Assembly (NCBI GenBank): GCA_035772735.1
Contig: JASDFA010000020.1
Span: forward strand, 110,515,501 to 110,579,500
Length of the DNA: 64,000 bases
Direction of reading: 5' to 3'
Source of the DNA: Datura wrightii
Taxonomy: Eukaryota; Streptophyta; Magnoliopsida; Solanales; Solanaceae
Shown: positions 1 through 13,466 of the stretch, in pieces
How the letters are laid out: every line of letters starts with the position of its first letter
How positions within the stretch are numbered: position 1 is the stretch's first letter
The notes under the pieces: generated by a model
The model's input: only the letters and a program-made list of their open reading frames with translations
The model's database searches: none
What the model was told of the DNA's origin: nothing
Program-made: the position numbers and the translations under genes

Positions 1-2417
1 TTGGCCTATAGCCTCCTGTACCTGTAATAACAGCTAACCAGAAACAAGCAACTATAAGGAAACTTATGCTGGCCGACAAGGCCACCATGCTGTCTAGTTA
101 TCTGTATCTCAACAATAAAATGCTGAATAACTACGTGACCGGCAAGGTCACCACTACTATCAGACTATGGCCCCACACGGCCAACATAATCAACAATGCT
201 AAACAGCTAACCAAACGCACGGCCTCACACGACCGGCTCATCTGACCACAGGAAAATATATACAGACTGCAAGCCTCTAAGAATAACAATAGAAATGATC
301 GGGACAGGGCCCTGACCTACCCATACTATACAACAAAAGAAAATGAAATACACCTCTGGAATTCAGTCTCCGGATTACAGGAGTTGAATACTCGATCGCT
401 GACAAAAATCAAGTGGTATCGCCTGCTCGTCTATGAGTACCTGCAGGCAAGTAATGCAGCGCCCCACCGGGCGTCAGTACCGCTGGTACTGAGTATGTAA
501 AGCAATAACTGAAAGAAATATCTGAAAACAATAATATAACTGATGAAACTGAAGTAGGAAGGAATAGGTTAACTGTCTGATAATGTAAATCATACCTTCT
601 CTTAATTATACTGGAAGGAGCAAGAGTCATACCTGAGGATTTATCGTTCTACTATCGATCTACTCGTATCTACTATAACACGGCACAACATATCATAACA
701 TGCATAGCACACACAAACCTTACCCGGCCCCCATAAGCCGGGAGGTACAACCAGCACAGAATCTATACCCCTACCCCGATCAACCCATCTCCTATAAACC
801 CTGTAAGCATCCTGCCGGTCCCCTAGGTATGCACTTGGGCTCGCTGAGCCCCTGACTATAACTACATCTGTGTCCGGAGGACTCCTGAATCAACACCCGG
901 GCGTATCCGCTCGACAGGGGTGTGTAAAAGCCGACCAAGGCACAATATGGGAAAAACTGGCATCCCATCTTCGTCCCCTGTGGGACGGCATGCCACTCCG
1001 TAGAGCGACGTATCCTCGTCCTCTGGCGGACGAGTCGATACAGCTATCAACCCTAGGGCGGTCATGGATGCTAGGTAATCTAACCCCAAACAATACAACG
1101 GTCTCAACTAATAATACTATCTGCATGTCCCACATACTGAAGCTAATAGTGGTAAAGTATTGTATACACTATATGCTGGACTAGTGATAGTAATATATAC
1201 GTACTTAATACATGCTGAGGCTGGTAATAGTATATATATGTAGGAATATAGTCTTCTGCCAGACTGTACTGGGGCTAATGCTGAACAAGATATAATGTTT
1301 CTGCTGAAAACTATGTTGTATACTGAGTTTCTATAGTAACATGATTTACTATTCCTAATATGCTTTCTAACCTCATTTTAACTTATCATTCTATTTCTGA
1401 GATGTCTTACAGATATTACATTACTTTACTGGGTTTCAACTGAATACAATGATATCCTAACATTCTGTGTCACATCACATACTAAGCATACTGTGCAGTT
1501 CTTAACACTTATATTAGAATCTATATCGTGCTAGCAAGTCTCGTGCTGATCATAACATAATGTTTCTAGTATCGTACCATCATTCATAATAAACATCATA
1601 CATGGCTTCTGAATATTCTACTGGCCTTTAAATTACTGTACTGTACCAAGATTACTAACTTGCCGAGGGAACTAGCTTTACATACCTTATCCTCGAACTA
1701 TCCGTCTGTCGGACGAGGCTCGGCCGGTACTTCAACTATTTTCTCCCAACTGCATTCATAAATATGCCAAATAATACTAAATACAGCTTTATTTTAAAGA
1801 GAAACGTCGCTTTCGATATAGTTTATAGCCTAAACTTAGGCTTATCGAAAGACGGTTGAAAACTCGCTCTTTTTCAGAGGTCCAGAAGGGAGAAGTATTC
1901 ACTTCTCAGCTAGGAACACATAGACACTAATTTAGAGCAATTCCACTTACCTTAGCTCGGTAGCTCGACGATTCGTCAGCCGTATTTCACGAAACTAAAT
2001 CCGTAGGAATGCTCTCTGCTGCTAAATACCTCGGTATCTGAGGTTAATTTGAGTTTGGACAATTTAGCAGCGTAATCGGACAAAAATTATATTATCTCTT
2101 CGTTCCTTTTTCCTTTTCTGCTGGTTTGCTCTGTTTTCTGGAAATTACATGGGTGATTAATGATTTAAAATCAAAGTGGGGATTTATATACTTGGGCCTG
2201 GACAAGGCCAACGTGTCACGGAGCCAACGCGGAGGCTTCACCTCCGTGACACGCTGCCATCGCGGAGGGGTTCTGCCTCGGCTCCTTCCGCGATGGTTCG
2301 ACAGGTTTCTCGTCCGATCTTTTCCCGGGCCTTTCTTTAGCACGTATGGCTTTCAAATATGCTTAACCAATGTGTGAATAGGTCATTTAGGTGTCGGAAA
2401 TTCTACGGGATATAACA
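1..2417 (-). mobile_element. Ty3/Gypsy LTR (left LTR of outer element, 5' part cut by window edge)
   Basis: The sequence aligns along its length with the complete LTR at 5451-8225. Base 1 corresponds to about 160 bases into that LTR, so the outermost end lies outside the window. The right end reads TATAACA, followed by a C-run that is a polypurine tract on the minus strand, so this is the 3' LTR of a minus-strand element. A TATA-like TATATAAA lies at 2183-2190 on the minus strand. The LTR is clearly diverged from the inner copy with many substitutions and small indels. It carries no convincing gene; the short open frames are not conserved as proteins. Confidence 0.85.
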
Positions 2418-2451
2418 TTCTCCCCCCCTTAAGAACATTCGTCCTCGAATG
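2418..2451 (-). other. Polypurine tract with adjacent 16-bp dyad of the outer element
   Basis: On the minus strand a run of G within an A/G tract abuts the LTR start TGTTATA, the expected plus-strand priming site. Directly upstream is the dyad CATTCGAGGACGAATG (2436-2451), with 6-bp arms and a 4-base loop. The same arrangement occurs at 8226-8259 and 19557-19592. Confidence 0.75.
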
Positions 2452-2680
2452 TACACTGCTATCTGGAGGACTACTTAACTTACTTTCTGGAAAAATTTCA
2501 GCAGAGTTTCCCCTGTAATATGGACTATAGCAAAAACCTGAAATGCAGAAAAGTCCAATACAGGTACTGTACACAATACTGTAGGATTCACTGGATGGCT
2601 ACGTTTCAATTTTCCTCACTTATACATATACAACCATAAGATACTACATAAGCAATAATACGGACATACCTGTCGGCTGA

Positions 2681-4307
2681 CTAGGCCTGGAATAGGTGAG
2701 GATATCTGATCCTCATATCTTCCTCCGCTTCCCAAGTCATCTCCTCTCGGTTCCTGTTACGCCTCAATACCTTGATAGACGTAATATCTTTAGTCCTCAA
2801 TCTGCGAATCTGTCTGTTTAAGATAGTTATTGGAACCTCTTCATAGGCCAGCTTTTTCGTAACCTGGATATTCTGGACTGGGACTGCTCTGGACGGGTCT
2901 CCTATGTATTTCCTTAGCATAGATACATGAAAGACCAGATGAACGGATTCTAATTCCGGAGGCAAATTCAACTCATATGCTACTCGGCCTGTCCTTCGAC
3001 GAATCCGATAATGCCCAACAAACCTCGGGCTGAGCTTATCTTTCTTGCCGGACCTTATTACCTCTTTCGTTGGGGATACTTCAGAAATACCCAGTCATGC
3101 ACATCAAACTCCAATTTTCTGCGCCGCACATCTGCATATGATTTCTGGCGGCTCTGTGCAGTCAGTAAGCATTCTTCGGATAAGCTTTACCTTTTCCTTT
3201 GACTGCTGAACAATGTCTGGGCCAACCAGCACTGACTCTCAGATTTCAAACACCGTTCGGCGATCTACATTTTCGCTCGTATAATGCCTCAAAAGGTGCC
3301 ATCTGGATGGCTGAATGATAGCTATTATTGTAGGCAAATTTAATTAACGGTAAATGCCCACTTTGGCTACTACCGAAATCTAGCACACACGCTCGCAACA
3401 TGTCTTCGAGCGTCTGAATTGTGCGCTCAGCCTGCTCATCTGTCTGAGGGTGGGAAGTTGTTCTTAGATTAATCTACGTCCCCAGCCCCTTCTGGAACAA
3501 TTTCTAAAACCTAGCCGTGAACTGCGCTCCTCTGTCTGAAATAACGGATACTGGCACTACATGCGATCTGACTATCTCTCGGATATACAACTCCGCATAA
3601 TCTCCAGTCGAGAAAGTAGTTCTAACTGGAAAGGAATGAGCTGATTTAGTCAATCTGTCAACTATTACCCATATAGAGTCATGTATGTGTCTGGCACGGG
3701 GTAATCCTGCCACAAAATCCATATTCACCGCTTCCCATTTCCAGAGAGGCACAGCTATGTCCTGAGTTAACCCGCCTGGTTTCTGATGTTCTGCTTTCGC
3801 CTGTTGGCAGTTAGGACACTGGGCTACAAATTCAGCAATTCCTCTTTTCATATCTGGCCACCAGTAGTTCTCTTTGATGTCATGGTACATTTTTGTCGTA
3901 CCGGGGTGAAGAGAATAACGGGCGTAATGTACCTCGTTCAGAATCTGCTGGTGGAGCCCTGAAACATCTGGAACATATAGACGGCCTTTACAATGCAGCA
4001 CTCCACCCTCTGTTACCTGAAAACCTGGCGTTTTCCCCTGCTAACCAGGTCAGGATTCTTATACTACCGTTCTTTTTATTTTCACAACTGATGACGACAC
4101 GGTGGTGTTCTCGATTACCGCTCTGTTGTCCTTCATTTCTATTACACGAACAGCTAAATTGACCAATTGATGTATCTTTCTGACCAACTCCCGTTGCTCG
4201 GGCTGCCCATACACCACACTTCTAATAGATCTATAGCTAAGAGCGGTTGTTGCTCCATTACCTCTTCTTGGATGATATAACATTTTCATACTTAGAGAGC
4301 TCGGCAT
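2681..4307 (-). pseudogene. Gypsy pol fragment: RNase H end, integrase and C-terminal chromodomain-like region
   Basis: Read on the minus strand, three separated frames match the 3' half of the pol frame at 8494-10170. 4059-4307 covers the end of RNase H. 3504-4001 covers the integrase HHCC zinc-binding part (H-C-x2-C with CPNCQQ) and the start of the catalytic core (VDRLTKSAHS). 2681-2971 covers the C-terminal domain ending YPHLFQA. The frames are not collinear and stops fall between them, so the protein cannot be made. In the living family the product is an integrase that inserts the cDNA into chromosomes. Upstream of 4307 the expected RT, protease and gag regions are absent. Confidence 0.85.
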
Positions 4308-5360
4308 ATAATTGATGGTTATACTGACTTGTCTTGCCGAAAATATCGACCGGTAGTTTACAGGCGTAGCTAGAGCTTATCTGGCCCTCCGGCCACATGC
4401 TAAGGCTACTTGTTGCTGGGATAACCTGAACGACCGTATGCGCACCTTGTGCCTTTATCTGATCAGAGGATCCTGATATTGACCATGACCTCTAATGATC
4501 TGGCTGCATAACCTTAAATAACTGAATAGTCGGGTTGAATGACCCGAATGTGGCAGTAGTCTAACAATGCTCTAACTGTTCTACTTGAGTACTTATAGTT
4601 CATGCATGACTGCAGACTTGTGGACATCTAATTGCTTTGTTATTTTGCTTGAACCACTGTAAGGCTGGGCTTAATCAAACTTACTCCCAGGCGATCAATC
4701 TCTGGGTCTTCACGGGGAGTCTACTGATCCCCTGGTCTTAGTAAACACTGTGCTAGCAGGGTACTATCAATTTCTTACGCCTTGTGTGTATCTACTTGGA
4801 TTTATACTGCTATTCTGGGGAATTATCAGTCTTATGAGCTATTCTGTAAATACTGGCCTTTTGCTAGGGCTCTGTATCTAAATATCTTACGAGAACCAGC
4901 TGAAGTACTAGTCTGTCACTGACTACTGATGTGGACCCTTCCTTGGGGTACCCACGGGTATTCTGACTGGGACGGCCGGCTGTCTTATGGGGTGTTCCAC
5001 ATAATAACTGCTAGGTTGGTTAAGGCCGACTCTCACCTACAAGGCTGGAAAAATGACGTACGACCACTTAACATACTAGAACAATTCTGGTATTGCTAAT
5101 TTCTAAAATTTGCCTATTCGGCCTCTAATCCTGGTTCTAGCACATACACTATTGTTACCGATCTTCAGGGATGCTTCCCTGCTAATGCAGGCGCCAGCTG
5201 GTCGGTAGACCGTCTAACTGCGCCCTTATCATCTAGTCATCTGGTTTAGGCCATTAACTCTGATAAGCTCCTAGAGCCTAGATCTGGCAACAACACATAA
5301 GTCTATTAACTTAATAACTGAGAGCTGAGATAGTTTTTATGACTTCATACGTAATTCACA

Positions 5361-5440
5361 CTTAATCTGTCCTTTCTCTTCTCCTTTCCCTTTCTCTTTT
5401 CTTCTCTCCTTTTCTTTCTTTCTTCTCCCCTTTTTTTTGG
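5361..5440. repeat. Polypyrimidine tract
   Basis: About 80 bases consist almost only of C and T on the plus strand, ending in eight T before GGCAAGGGGGGG. It is a simple-sequence region immediately left of the inner retrotransposon insertion. Confidence 0.85.
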
Positions 5441-5445
5441 CAAGG

Positions 5446-5450
5446 GGGGG
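5446..5450. repeat. Target-site duplication GGGGG of the inner Gypsy element (left copy)
   Basis: Seven G precede the LTR start at 5451 and seven G follow the other LTR end at 16257. Five of them are taken as the usual 5-bp duplication; its exact frame within the G-run is ambiguous. The right copy is 16258-16262. Confidence 0.75.
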
Positions 5451-8225
5451 TGTCACGCCCCACCTTGGGGGGTATGACTGGCACCTGGTACCCTACTAAG
5501 ACCTGACCTGCTGAACTGTTAAGCCTGGGTGCATCTGGCGCCTGGCTGGCTCTAACTCAAATTTCTGGAAACAAAGGGCTATATAACGGCTGTAAATACA
5601 GCCCCCGGCCCATTGGCCTATAGCCTTTTGTACCTGTATTACAGCTGACCAGAAACAAGGTAGTTCAGGGGAACCTATGCGGGCCGACAAGGCCACCATG
5701 CTGTCTAGCTATCTGTAACTCAAGCATAATATACTGAAAAAGCTACGTGACAGGCAAGGTCACCACTACCGGCAAACTATGGCCCCACACGGCCATTACA
5801 AAAGAAAGAAGGAGTAAAGGCAACTATACAACTGCACGGCCTCACACGACCGGCTCATCTGACCACAGGGAATATATACAGACTGCAAGCCTCTAGGAAG
5901 GATAATAGAAATGATCGGGACAGGGCCCCGACCTACCCGTACTGTACAACAAAAAGAACTGGGCTACACCTCTAGAAATTCAGCCTCCGGATGACAGGAG
6001 CTGAATACTCAACCGCTGATGGGGATCACGGGGTATCGCCTGCTTGTCTATGGGTATCTGCAGGCAAGTAATGCAGTGCCCCACTGGGCGTCAGTACCAC
6101 TGGTACTGAGTATGTAAAGAAAACTGAAAACAGCCGAATATAATTAATATGACTAGCAATTCTGAATAGCAGGAGATAACTGAATCTGTAAGAACTGAAG
6201 GGATGTCTGAAATCAATAACATAACTGACGAAACTGGAATAGAAGAACTAAATTGACTATCTGATAGTGTAGATCGTACCTGTTCTTAATCATACTGAAG
6301 GGAATAGGAATCATACCTGGAGGTGTATCATTTCACTAATAATCTGCTCGTATCTACTGTAATCATAGCATAACATACATAACATAACATGGCATACATA
6401 ACCTTACCCGGCCCCCATAAGCCGGGAGGTACAATCAACACAGAATCTATACCCCTACCCCGGTCATCCCATCTCCTACAGTGGCTGTAAGCACCTGCCG
6501 GTCCCAGGGTATGCACTTGGGCTCGCTGAGCCCCTGACTATAACTGTATCTGAGTCCGGAGGACTCCTGAATCTGCACCCGGGCGTATCCGCTCGACTGG
6601 GGTGTGTAAGGGCCGATCAAGGCACAAATATGGGGAAAAAACTGGCATCCCATCTTCGTCCCCTGGCGGGACGGCATGCCACTTCGTAGAGTGACGTATC
6701 CTCGTCCTCTGGTGGACGAGTCGATACAGCTATTAACCCTGGGCGGTCACGGATGCTAGGTAATCCAACCCCAAACAATATAATGGTCTCAACTGGTAGT
6801 ACTATCTGGGTATCTCGCATGCTGAGGCTAATAGGGGTAAAGTATCACATATATTACATGCTGGCTAATGGTAGTAATCTGTACGTATTTAATACGTGCT
6901 GAGGCAGGTAAAGATATATGAATATGAATATAGTCCCCTGCCAGCTATACTGGGCAAATGCTATATAAAATAATGTTTCTACTGAAAACTCTGCGGTTTA
7001 CTAAGTTCTGTATATACTATATACTGGACCCACGATAGAAATAAGTACATACTTAATACATGCTGAGGCTGGAAATACTATATACGTATGTACGAATATA
7101 ATCTTGCTACTGAACTACGCTGTATACTGACTTTCTATAGTAACATGATTTACTACTCCTGACATGCTTCCCGAACTTCATTTTAGCCTGATATTCTATT
7201 TCTGAAGTGCTTTACGGATACTGTACTACTTCACGGGGTTTCAGCTGAACACAACAATATCTTAACATGGCATATTACATCACACACTGAATATACTGGG
7301 CAATCTCTAACGCTTGCGTTAGAATCTATTTCATACCGTTAGGTTTCATACACATTACAACCCAATGTTTTCTAACATCGTACCAATATTCATAATAACG
7401 CAATACTCGACTTCTGAACATTCTACTGATCCATAATTTATTACTCTATACTGATATTACTTAACTTGCCGAAGGAAACTAACTTTACATACCTTCTCTT
7501 TGAATTATTCGTCCGTCGGACGAAGCTCGGCCGGTACTTCAACTATTTTCTCCCAACTGCATTCATAAATACGCCAATTAATACTAAATACAGCTGTATT
7601 GTGAAGAGCAACGTTACTTTCGATATAGTTTATAGCCTAAACTTAGGCTTATCGAAAGACGGTCAAAAACTCGCTATTTTCCAGCGGCCCAGAAGGGAGA
7701 AGTATTCACTTCTCAGCTAGGAACACATAGACATTAATTTAGAGCAATTCTACTTACTTTAGTTCGGTGGCTCGCCGATTCGTCGGCCGTATTTTGCGAA
7801 ACTAACTCCGTAGAAATGCTCTCTGCTGCTAAATACCTTGGTATCTAGGATTAATTTGAGTTTGGGCAGCGTTTGGCAGCGTAATCGGATGAAAATATTT
7901 AATTTTTCTTCGTTTTTCCTCTTTCTCTGATTTCTCTCTCTGTTTTCCTGGAAATGTCTAAGTATATACTGATTTAAAATCGAAGTGGGCTTTATATACT
8001 TGGGCCTGGACAAGGGCAACGTGTCACAGAGCCATCGCGGAGGCCTCACCTCCGTGACACGCTGCCATCGCGGAGGGGCTCTGCCTCGGCTCCTCCCGCG
8101 ATGGTTCGACGGGTTTCTCGTCCGATCTTTTCCCGGGCCTTTCCCTAGCACGTATGGCTTCCAAATATGCTTAACCAACGTGCGAATAGGTCATCTAAGT
8201 GCCGAGAATTCTACGGGGTATAACA
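5451..8225 (-). repeat. 3' LTR of the complete Gypsy element
   Basis: On the plus strand it runs from TGTCACGCCCC to GGGTATAACA. It matches 13483-16257 with only scattered, mostly transition differences. A TATATAAA motif lies at 7991-7998 on the minus strand, preceded by two dyads as in the other LTRs. Short open frames here recur in both LTRs but match no protein family I know. Confidence 0.95.
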
Positions 8226-8259
8226 TTCTCCCCCCCTTAGGAACATTCGTCCTCGAATG
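8226..8259 (-). other. Polypurine tract and adjacent dyad
   Basis: On the minus strand, AAGGGGGGGAGAA (8226-8238) lies directly before the 3' LTR. The dyad CATTCGAGGACGAATG is at 8244-8259. The tract is the RNase H-resistant primer site for plus-strand DNA synthesis in this class; a role for the dyad is inference. Confidence 0.85.
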
Positions 8260-8493
8260 TATACTGCTATCTAGAGAGCTGTTTACTCTAGTTTCTGGAA
8301 AAATTTTGGCAGAGTTTCCCCTGTAATATGGACTATCGCAAAAACCTGAAATGCAGAAAAGTCCAACACAGGCACTGCACACAATATTCCAAGATTCGCT
8401 AAACAACTAAATATCACTTCTTTCTTTATCTTTTACAAACATACACTCATAAGATACTGTATAAGTAATGATACGGACATACCTGTCGTCTGA

Positions 8494-11400
8494 TTAGGCC
8501 TGGAATAGGTGAGGGTATCTGATTTTCATATCTTCTTCAGCCTCCCATGTCATTTCCTCCCGATTTCTGTTACGCCATAACACTTTGACAGACGTAACAT
8601 CTTTAGTTCTCAGCCTGCGAATCTGTCTGTCTAAGATGGCTACGGGAACCTCTTCATAGGCTAACTCCTCTATGACCTGAACATCCTGGACTGGAACTAC
8701 TGTAGAAGGGTCCCCTACGAACTTTCTTAACATAGAAACATGGAATACTGGGTGAACCGACGCTAACTCTGGAGGCAAGTTTAACTCGTATGCTACGTGG
8801 CCTATTCTTCGCCGAATCTGATACGGCCCAATAAATCTTGGGCTAAGCTTGCCTTTCTTGCCAAACCTCATTACCCCTTTCATCGGGGACACTTTCAGAT
8901 ATACCCAGTCGTTTACTGAAAATTCTAAATTTCTGCGCCGCCTATCTGCGTATGACTTCTGGCGGCTCTGAGCGGTTAGCAAACGCTCTCGAATACGTTT
9001 TATCTTTTCCTCGGACTACCGAACAATGTCTGGGCTAACTAATGCTGATTCTCCTATCTCAAACCAGCCCACCAACGATCTACATTTTCGCCCGTATAAT
9101 GCCTCGAAAGGCGCCATTTGAATAGCTGAATGGTAGTTGTTATTATAAGCAAATTCAATTAACGAGAGATGTTCATCCCAGCTACCCCCAAAATCTAACA
9201 CACACGCTCGTAGCATATCTTCGAGCGTCTGGATAGTACATTTAGCCTGCCCGTCTGTCTGAGGATGGAATGCTGTGCTCAAATTAATCTGCGTCCCCAA
9301 ACCTTTCTGAAACGATTGCCAGAATCTAGCTGTAAACTATGTTCCCCTGTCTGAAATGATAGATACCGGCACCCCATGCAATCTAACTATTTCTCTGATA
9401 TATAATTCGGCATAATCCTCAGCTGAGAAGGTACCCCTTACTGGCAGGAAATGAGCTGATTTTGTCAGCCTGTCAACTATTACCCAAATGGAATCATTTC
9501 TGCGTCTAGTACGGGGTAACCCTGTTACAAAATCCATGTTTATTGCTTCCTATTTCCACGTGGGTACCGTTATCTCTTGCGTCAAACCACCCGGTTTCTG
9601 GTGCTCTGCTTTCACCTGCTGACAATTAGCACACCTAGATACAAAATCAGCTATCTCAGTTTTCATACCTGGCCACTAGTAGATGTCTCTGATGTCGTGG
9701 TACATTTTCGTCGCCCCTGGGTGAAGAGAATAGCGAGCGTAGTGTACCTCATGCATGATCTGCCCACGAAGTCCTGCGACATTCGGGACACAAAGGCGTC
9801 CCTTACAGCGTAGTACCCCATTCTCGGTTATCTGAAAATCTGGCTCCTCACCCTTCTGAACTCTATCTCTGAGCTGGACTAAATCAGGATCCTCATACTA
9901 TCGTTCTTTTACCTATGCAACTAATGACGACACTGCAGAATTCTGAATTACGGCCCCATTATTTTCTGTTTCCATTACTCGAATGGCTAGTCCAGCTAAC
10001 TGATGAATTTCTTTGGCTAACTTCCGTTTCTCAGGCCGTAAATACGCCAAGCTCCCCATTGACTTTCGGCTCAGGGCATCTGCTACAACATTAGCTTTTC
10101 CGGGATGGTACAGGATGTTCACATCATAATCCTTCAACAATTCTAACCAGCGGCGTTGCCGCAGATTCAATTCCCTATGAGTAAAAATGTACTGCTAGCT
10201 CTTATGATCTGTATATATATCAACATGGACGCCGTACAGGTAATGCCTCCACATCTTCAAGGCATGAATTACTGCGGCCAATTCTAGGTCATGGGTGGGG
10301 TAATTCTTTTCGTGCTTTTTCAGCTGTCTGGAAGCATATGCAATTACTCTACCATGCTGCATCAACACACAACCCAATCCGACACCTGACGCGTCGCAAT
10401 AGACTGAATAACCTTCTGTGCCTTCCGGCAGTGCTAGTACTGGGGCGGAGGTTAATCTGTCTTTCAGTTCCTGGAAACTCTGCTCGCATGTCTCCGTCCA
10501 CTGAAACTTTACTGCTTTCTGTGTCAATTTCGTCAAAGGTGCTGCAATGGTTGAGAATCCCTCAACGAACCTTCGATAGTATCTTGCCAACCCCAGAAAG
10601 CTGCGAACTTCAGTCGGGGTGGTAGGCCTAGGCCATGACTTAACTGCTTCTATCTTCTGCTTATCTACCCGTATACCGGCGTCTGAAACAATATGCCCTA
10701 AAAAGGCCACTGAGTTAAGCCAGAATTCACACTTCAAAAATTTAGCATACAACTGGCGGTCCCTGAGAATCTGGAGCACTGTCCGCAAATGAGTCCGGTG
10801 ATCTGCTTCAGAGCGAGAATACACCAGAATGTCATCAATGAACACTATCACGAACAAGTCCAGGAAAGGTCCGAAAATACTGTTCATCAGGTTCATAAAG
10901 ACTGCTGGGGCGTTCGTTAGTCCGAAGGACATAACCAAAAATTCAAAATGCTCATATCGAGTCCTGAATGCTGTCTTAGGAATATCCCTTTCACGTACTC
11001 GGACCTGGTGATATCCGGACCGCAAATCAATCTTAGAAAAGTATCTGGCTCCCTGTAGCTGATCAAATAAGTCATCGATCCTGGGGAGCGGATACTTGTT
11101 CTTTACTGTAACTTTGTTTAGCTGCCGATAATCTATGCACATTCGGAGCGAGCCATCTTTCTTTCTCACAAACAAGACTGGCGCACCCCACGGGGAAGTA
11201 CTCGGCCTGATAAAACCTTTATCTAACAAGTCTTTCAACTGCTCCTTTAATTCTCTGAGTTCTGCAGGAGCCATACGATAAGGAGGTACTGATATTGGCT
11301 GAGTGCCTGGTAGCAAGTCAATAGCGAAGTCTATTGGGGGAATACCAGGTAACTCATCAGGAAATACATCTGGGAATTCATTTACCACTGGAACAGATTG

Positions 11401-13269
11401 GAGTGTTGGAGATTCTACTTGGACATCCTGAACTCTAACAAGATGGTAAATGCACCCCTTAGATATCAACTTTCTCGCCCGAAGGTAGGAAATAAACCTA
11501 CCTTTTGGCGTCGCAGTGCTGCCCTTCCACTCCCGTACTGCCTCCCCCGGGAAGTGGAATCGGACCATTTTGGTCCAACATTCAACATTAGCAAAACATG
11601 GTACCAACCAATCCATACCCATTATGGCATCGAAGTCTATCATTTCTAACTCGACCAGATCTACTGTGGTCTGACGATCAGCAACCTCTACTGTACACCC
11701 GCGGTAAATTCGGCTAGCTGTGATAGAGTCACCAACGGGTGTAGATACTAGGAAGGGCTGCTGTAATGATTCTGGTACAATACTAAACTTTCGTGCCACA
11801 AATGGAGTAATATAGGACAAAGTAGACCCTGGATCAATTAGCACATAAGCAGGGTGTGAGCAGATAGTTAGCATACCTGTCATAACATCAGGCGATGCCT
11901 CTGAATCTTGCCTCCCTGGTAAGGCATATGTGCGGCTTGGACCCGCACCTGTACTGGACGCCCCTGATCTACCTCGACCCCTGCCTGCTGAAACTGAGGG
12001 CCTACGCCCAGTCGAGGATGTTGTAGCTCGTGATCCTGTTGATGCCCTATCCTGTCTGTCCCGGTCCTCACGACCTCTGGCTGGGCAATCTTTCATCAAA
12101 TGGCCTTCTTGGCCACAATTATAACATGTGGTGGAGCCATATCTGCATGCTCCAGGATGGCGTCGACTGCATATAGGGCAAAGTGGTAGGGTATACCTGC
12201 TCTGCTCTCCCCTCCTCTATGATGGTGAATCTGCCATCTGCGAGCCTCTACCAGTCCCTGACTGCCCCCTGCGGCTGTATCTACCCCCCTGTGACTGTAG
12301 CGGAGGCGGGGGCCTGGGCGGCCTGTCTGACATTCGGGGCCTGGGTCCTCCCCGGGCTTCTCCCTATGATTCAACTGGCCGGTCCCGGCGACGCTGTTCC
12401 TGATTAACCCTTCTGACCTCTCGTTGCCGCTGTCTGATGCCCTCAATATTCTGAGCAAACGCCTGAATGCGAGCAATATCCATGTCCTCTCGCAGTGTGG
12501 CTGTAGTGCAAATCTCAACATATTCTGGATTCAAGCCCGTAATGAAGCGATGCACTCTGGATGCCATGGTATCAACGAAGGCCGGTGCATATCGGGCTAG
12601 GGAATCAAACTGCAAGGAATATTCCCGAACACTCATGGCCCCCTGTTCTAGATGTAGGAACTGGTCTACCCGGGCCTGTCGAATCTCCCGCGGCAAATAA
12701 TGATCTAGAAAGGCTCCTGAAAAGCTGGACCAGGTGGGAGGGGAAACATCTCTCCCTCGAGACCTCTCCCAGCTTTCGTACCATAACACCGCAATATCCC
12801 GTAACCGGAATGCGGCCAACTCAACTGACTCGGTAGACGTGGCATGCATAACCCTGAAGATTCTCTACATCTGATCCAGAAAATCTTGGGGGTCCTCTGT
12901 TCGGTCCGTGCCTGTGAACTGTGGGGGATTCAGGGCTAAAAACTCTCGGACCCTCGAACTACCGGGCCCTCCTGATGATTCTGCGGCTGTAGATGGCATT
13001 GGCTGACGCTGAGCAGCCATCATCTGCGCTAACAGAACTACAGCACTCCTAACCTCCTGATCAGAAGGAGTCAATATAGGGGCTGCTGAAGGTAATGTCG
13101 CCCCGAGTGGCTCCTGACGTGGTGGAGACTGCTGAGGAGGCTGGGATGATGCCTCTGTAGTGCCCTCTGATCGGGCTATCTCCAAGTGAGGGGGAGGCAT
13201 CCTGCTAGTGCCTTCTCTTGCTGCAATGTCTAAGTTCCAACCTGTAATAGGATGGCGCTGGTCTGACAT
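8494..13269 (-). pseudogene. Gypsy gag-pol polyprotein frame with ten in-frame TAG stops
   Basis: From ATG at 13269 to TAA at 8494 one frame of about 1590 codons can be followed without any net frameshift. Order: gag capsid region (about 12980-12400), intact CCHC zinc knuckle (CYNCGQEGHLMKDC, near 12130-12090), aspartic protease with DPGST in place of the usual D-T/S-G (near 11820), reverse transcriptase with FIDDILVYS (near 10840), RNase H (about 10440-10200), integrase zinc domain and catalytic core (about 9830-9050), C-terminal chromodomain-like end YPHLFQA. Stops, all TAG, lie at 12865, 12364, 12217, 10195, 9913, 9898, 9676, 9550, 9337 and 9016. The longest open piece (10195-12099) still covers zinc knuckle to RNase H. 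As it stands no complete polyprotein is made. Confidence 0.95.
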
Positions 13270-13466
13270 TATCTGTAACCAAAGAATATGGTAAGATTTT
13301 AGGAAATCAACCCTATATTGTACCGCTCTACAGCACGACTGAATCAGAATAAAAGACAACCATCCTATCATGCCTTGCAGCCTCCTACCCATAGTATGTG
13401 GTGCACAACACATCCATGGACAGGACTCTACTTAGCACGGCTTGCAGACTCCCTGGAATACGACCT

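Larger units (their letters stand above)
4308..5450. other. Non-coding interior of the outer element, left part
   Basis: By position this stretch should carry RNase H, reverse transcriptase and protease of the outer minus-strand element, but no frame or motif of these is recognisable. It ends in a strongly pyrimidine-rich run and the G-run used as target by the inner element. It continues after the inner insertion at 16263. It may be heavily decayed pol or unrelated DNA; I cannot tell which by eye. Confidence 0.6.

Noticed and set aside
2092..2343. 83-residue Arg-rich frame
   Set aside because: LTR sequence over the GC-rich dyads; the basic composition comes from the CCG/CGG repeats, with no domain.
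12128..12407. Plus-strand frames opposite gag
   Set aside because: Antisense shadows of the Pro/Arg-rich gag region.
8494..13269. TAG used as a sense codon (amber read-through) in the complete Gypsy element
   Set aside because: Host genes end normally, the related plus-strand element is broken by both TAG and TGA, and methylation-driven decay explains most sites without a new code. It is kept only as a pattern to test.
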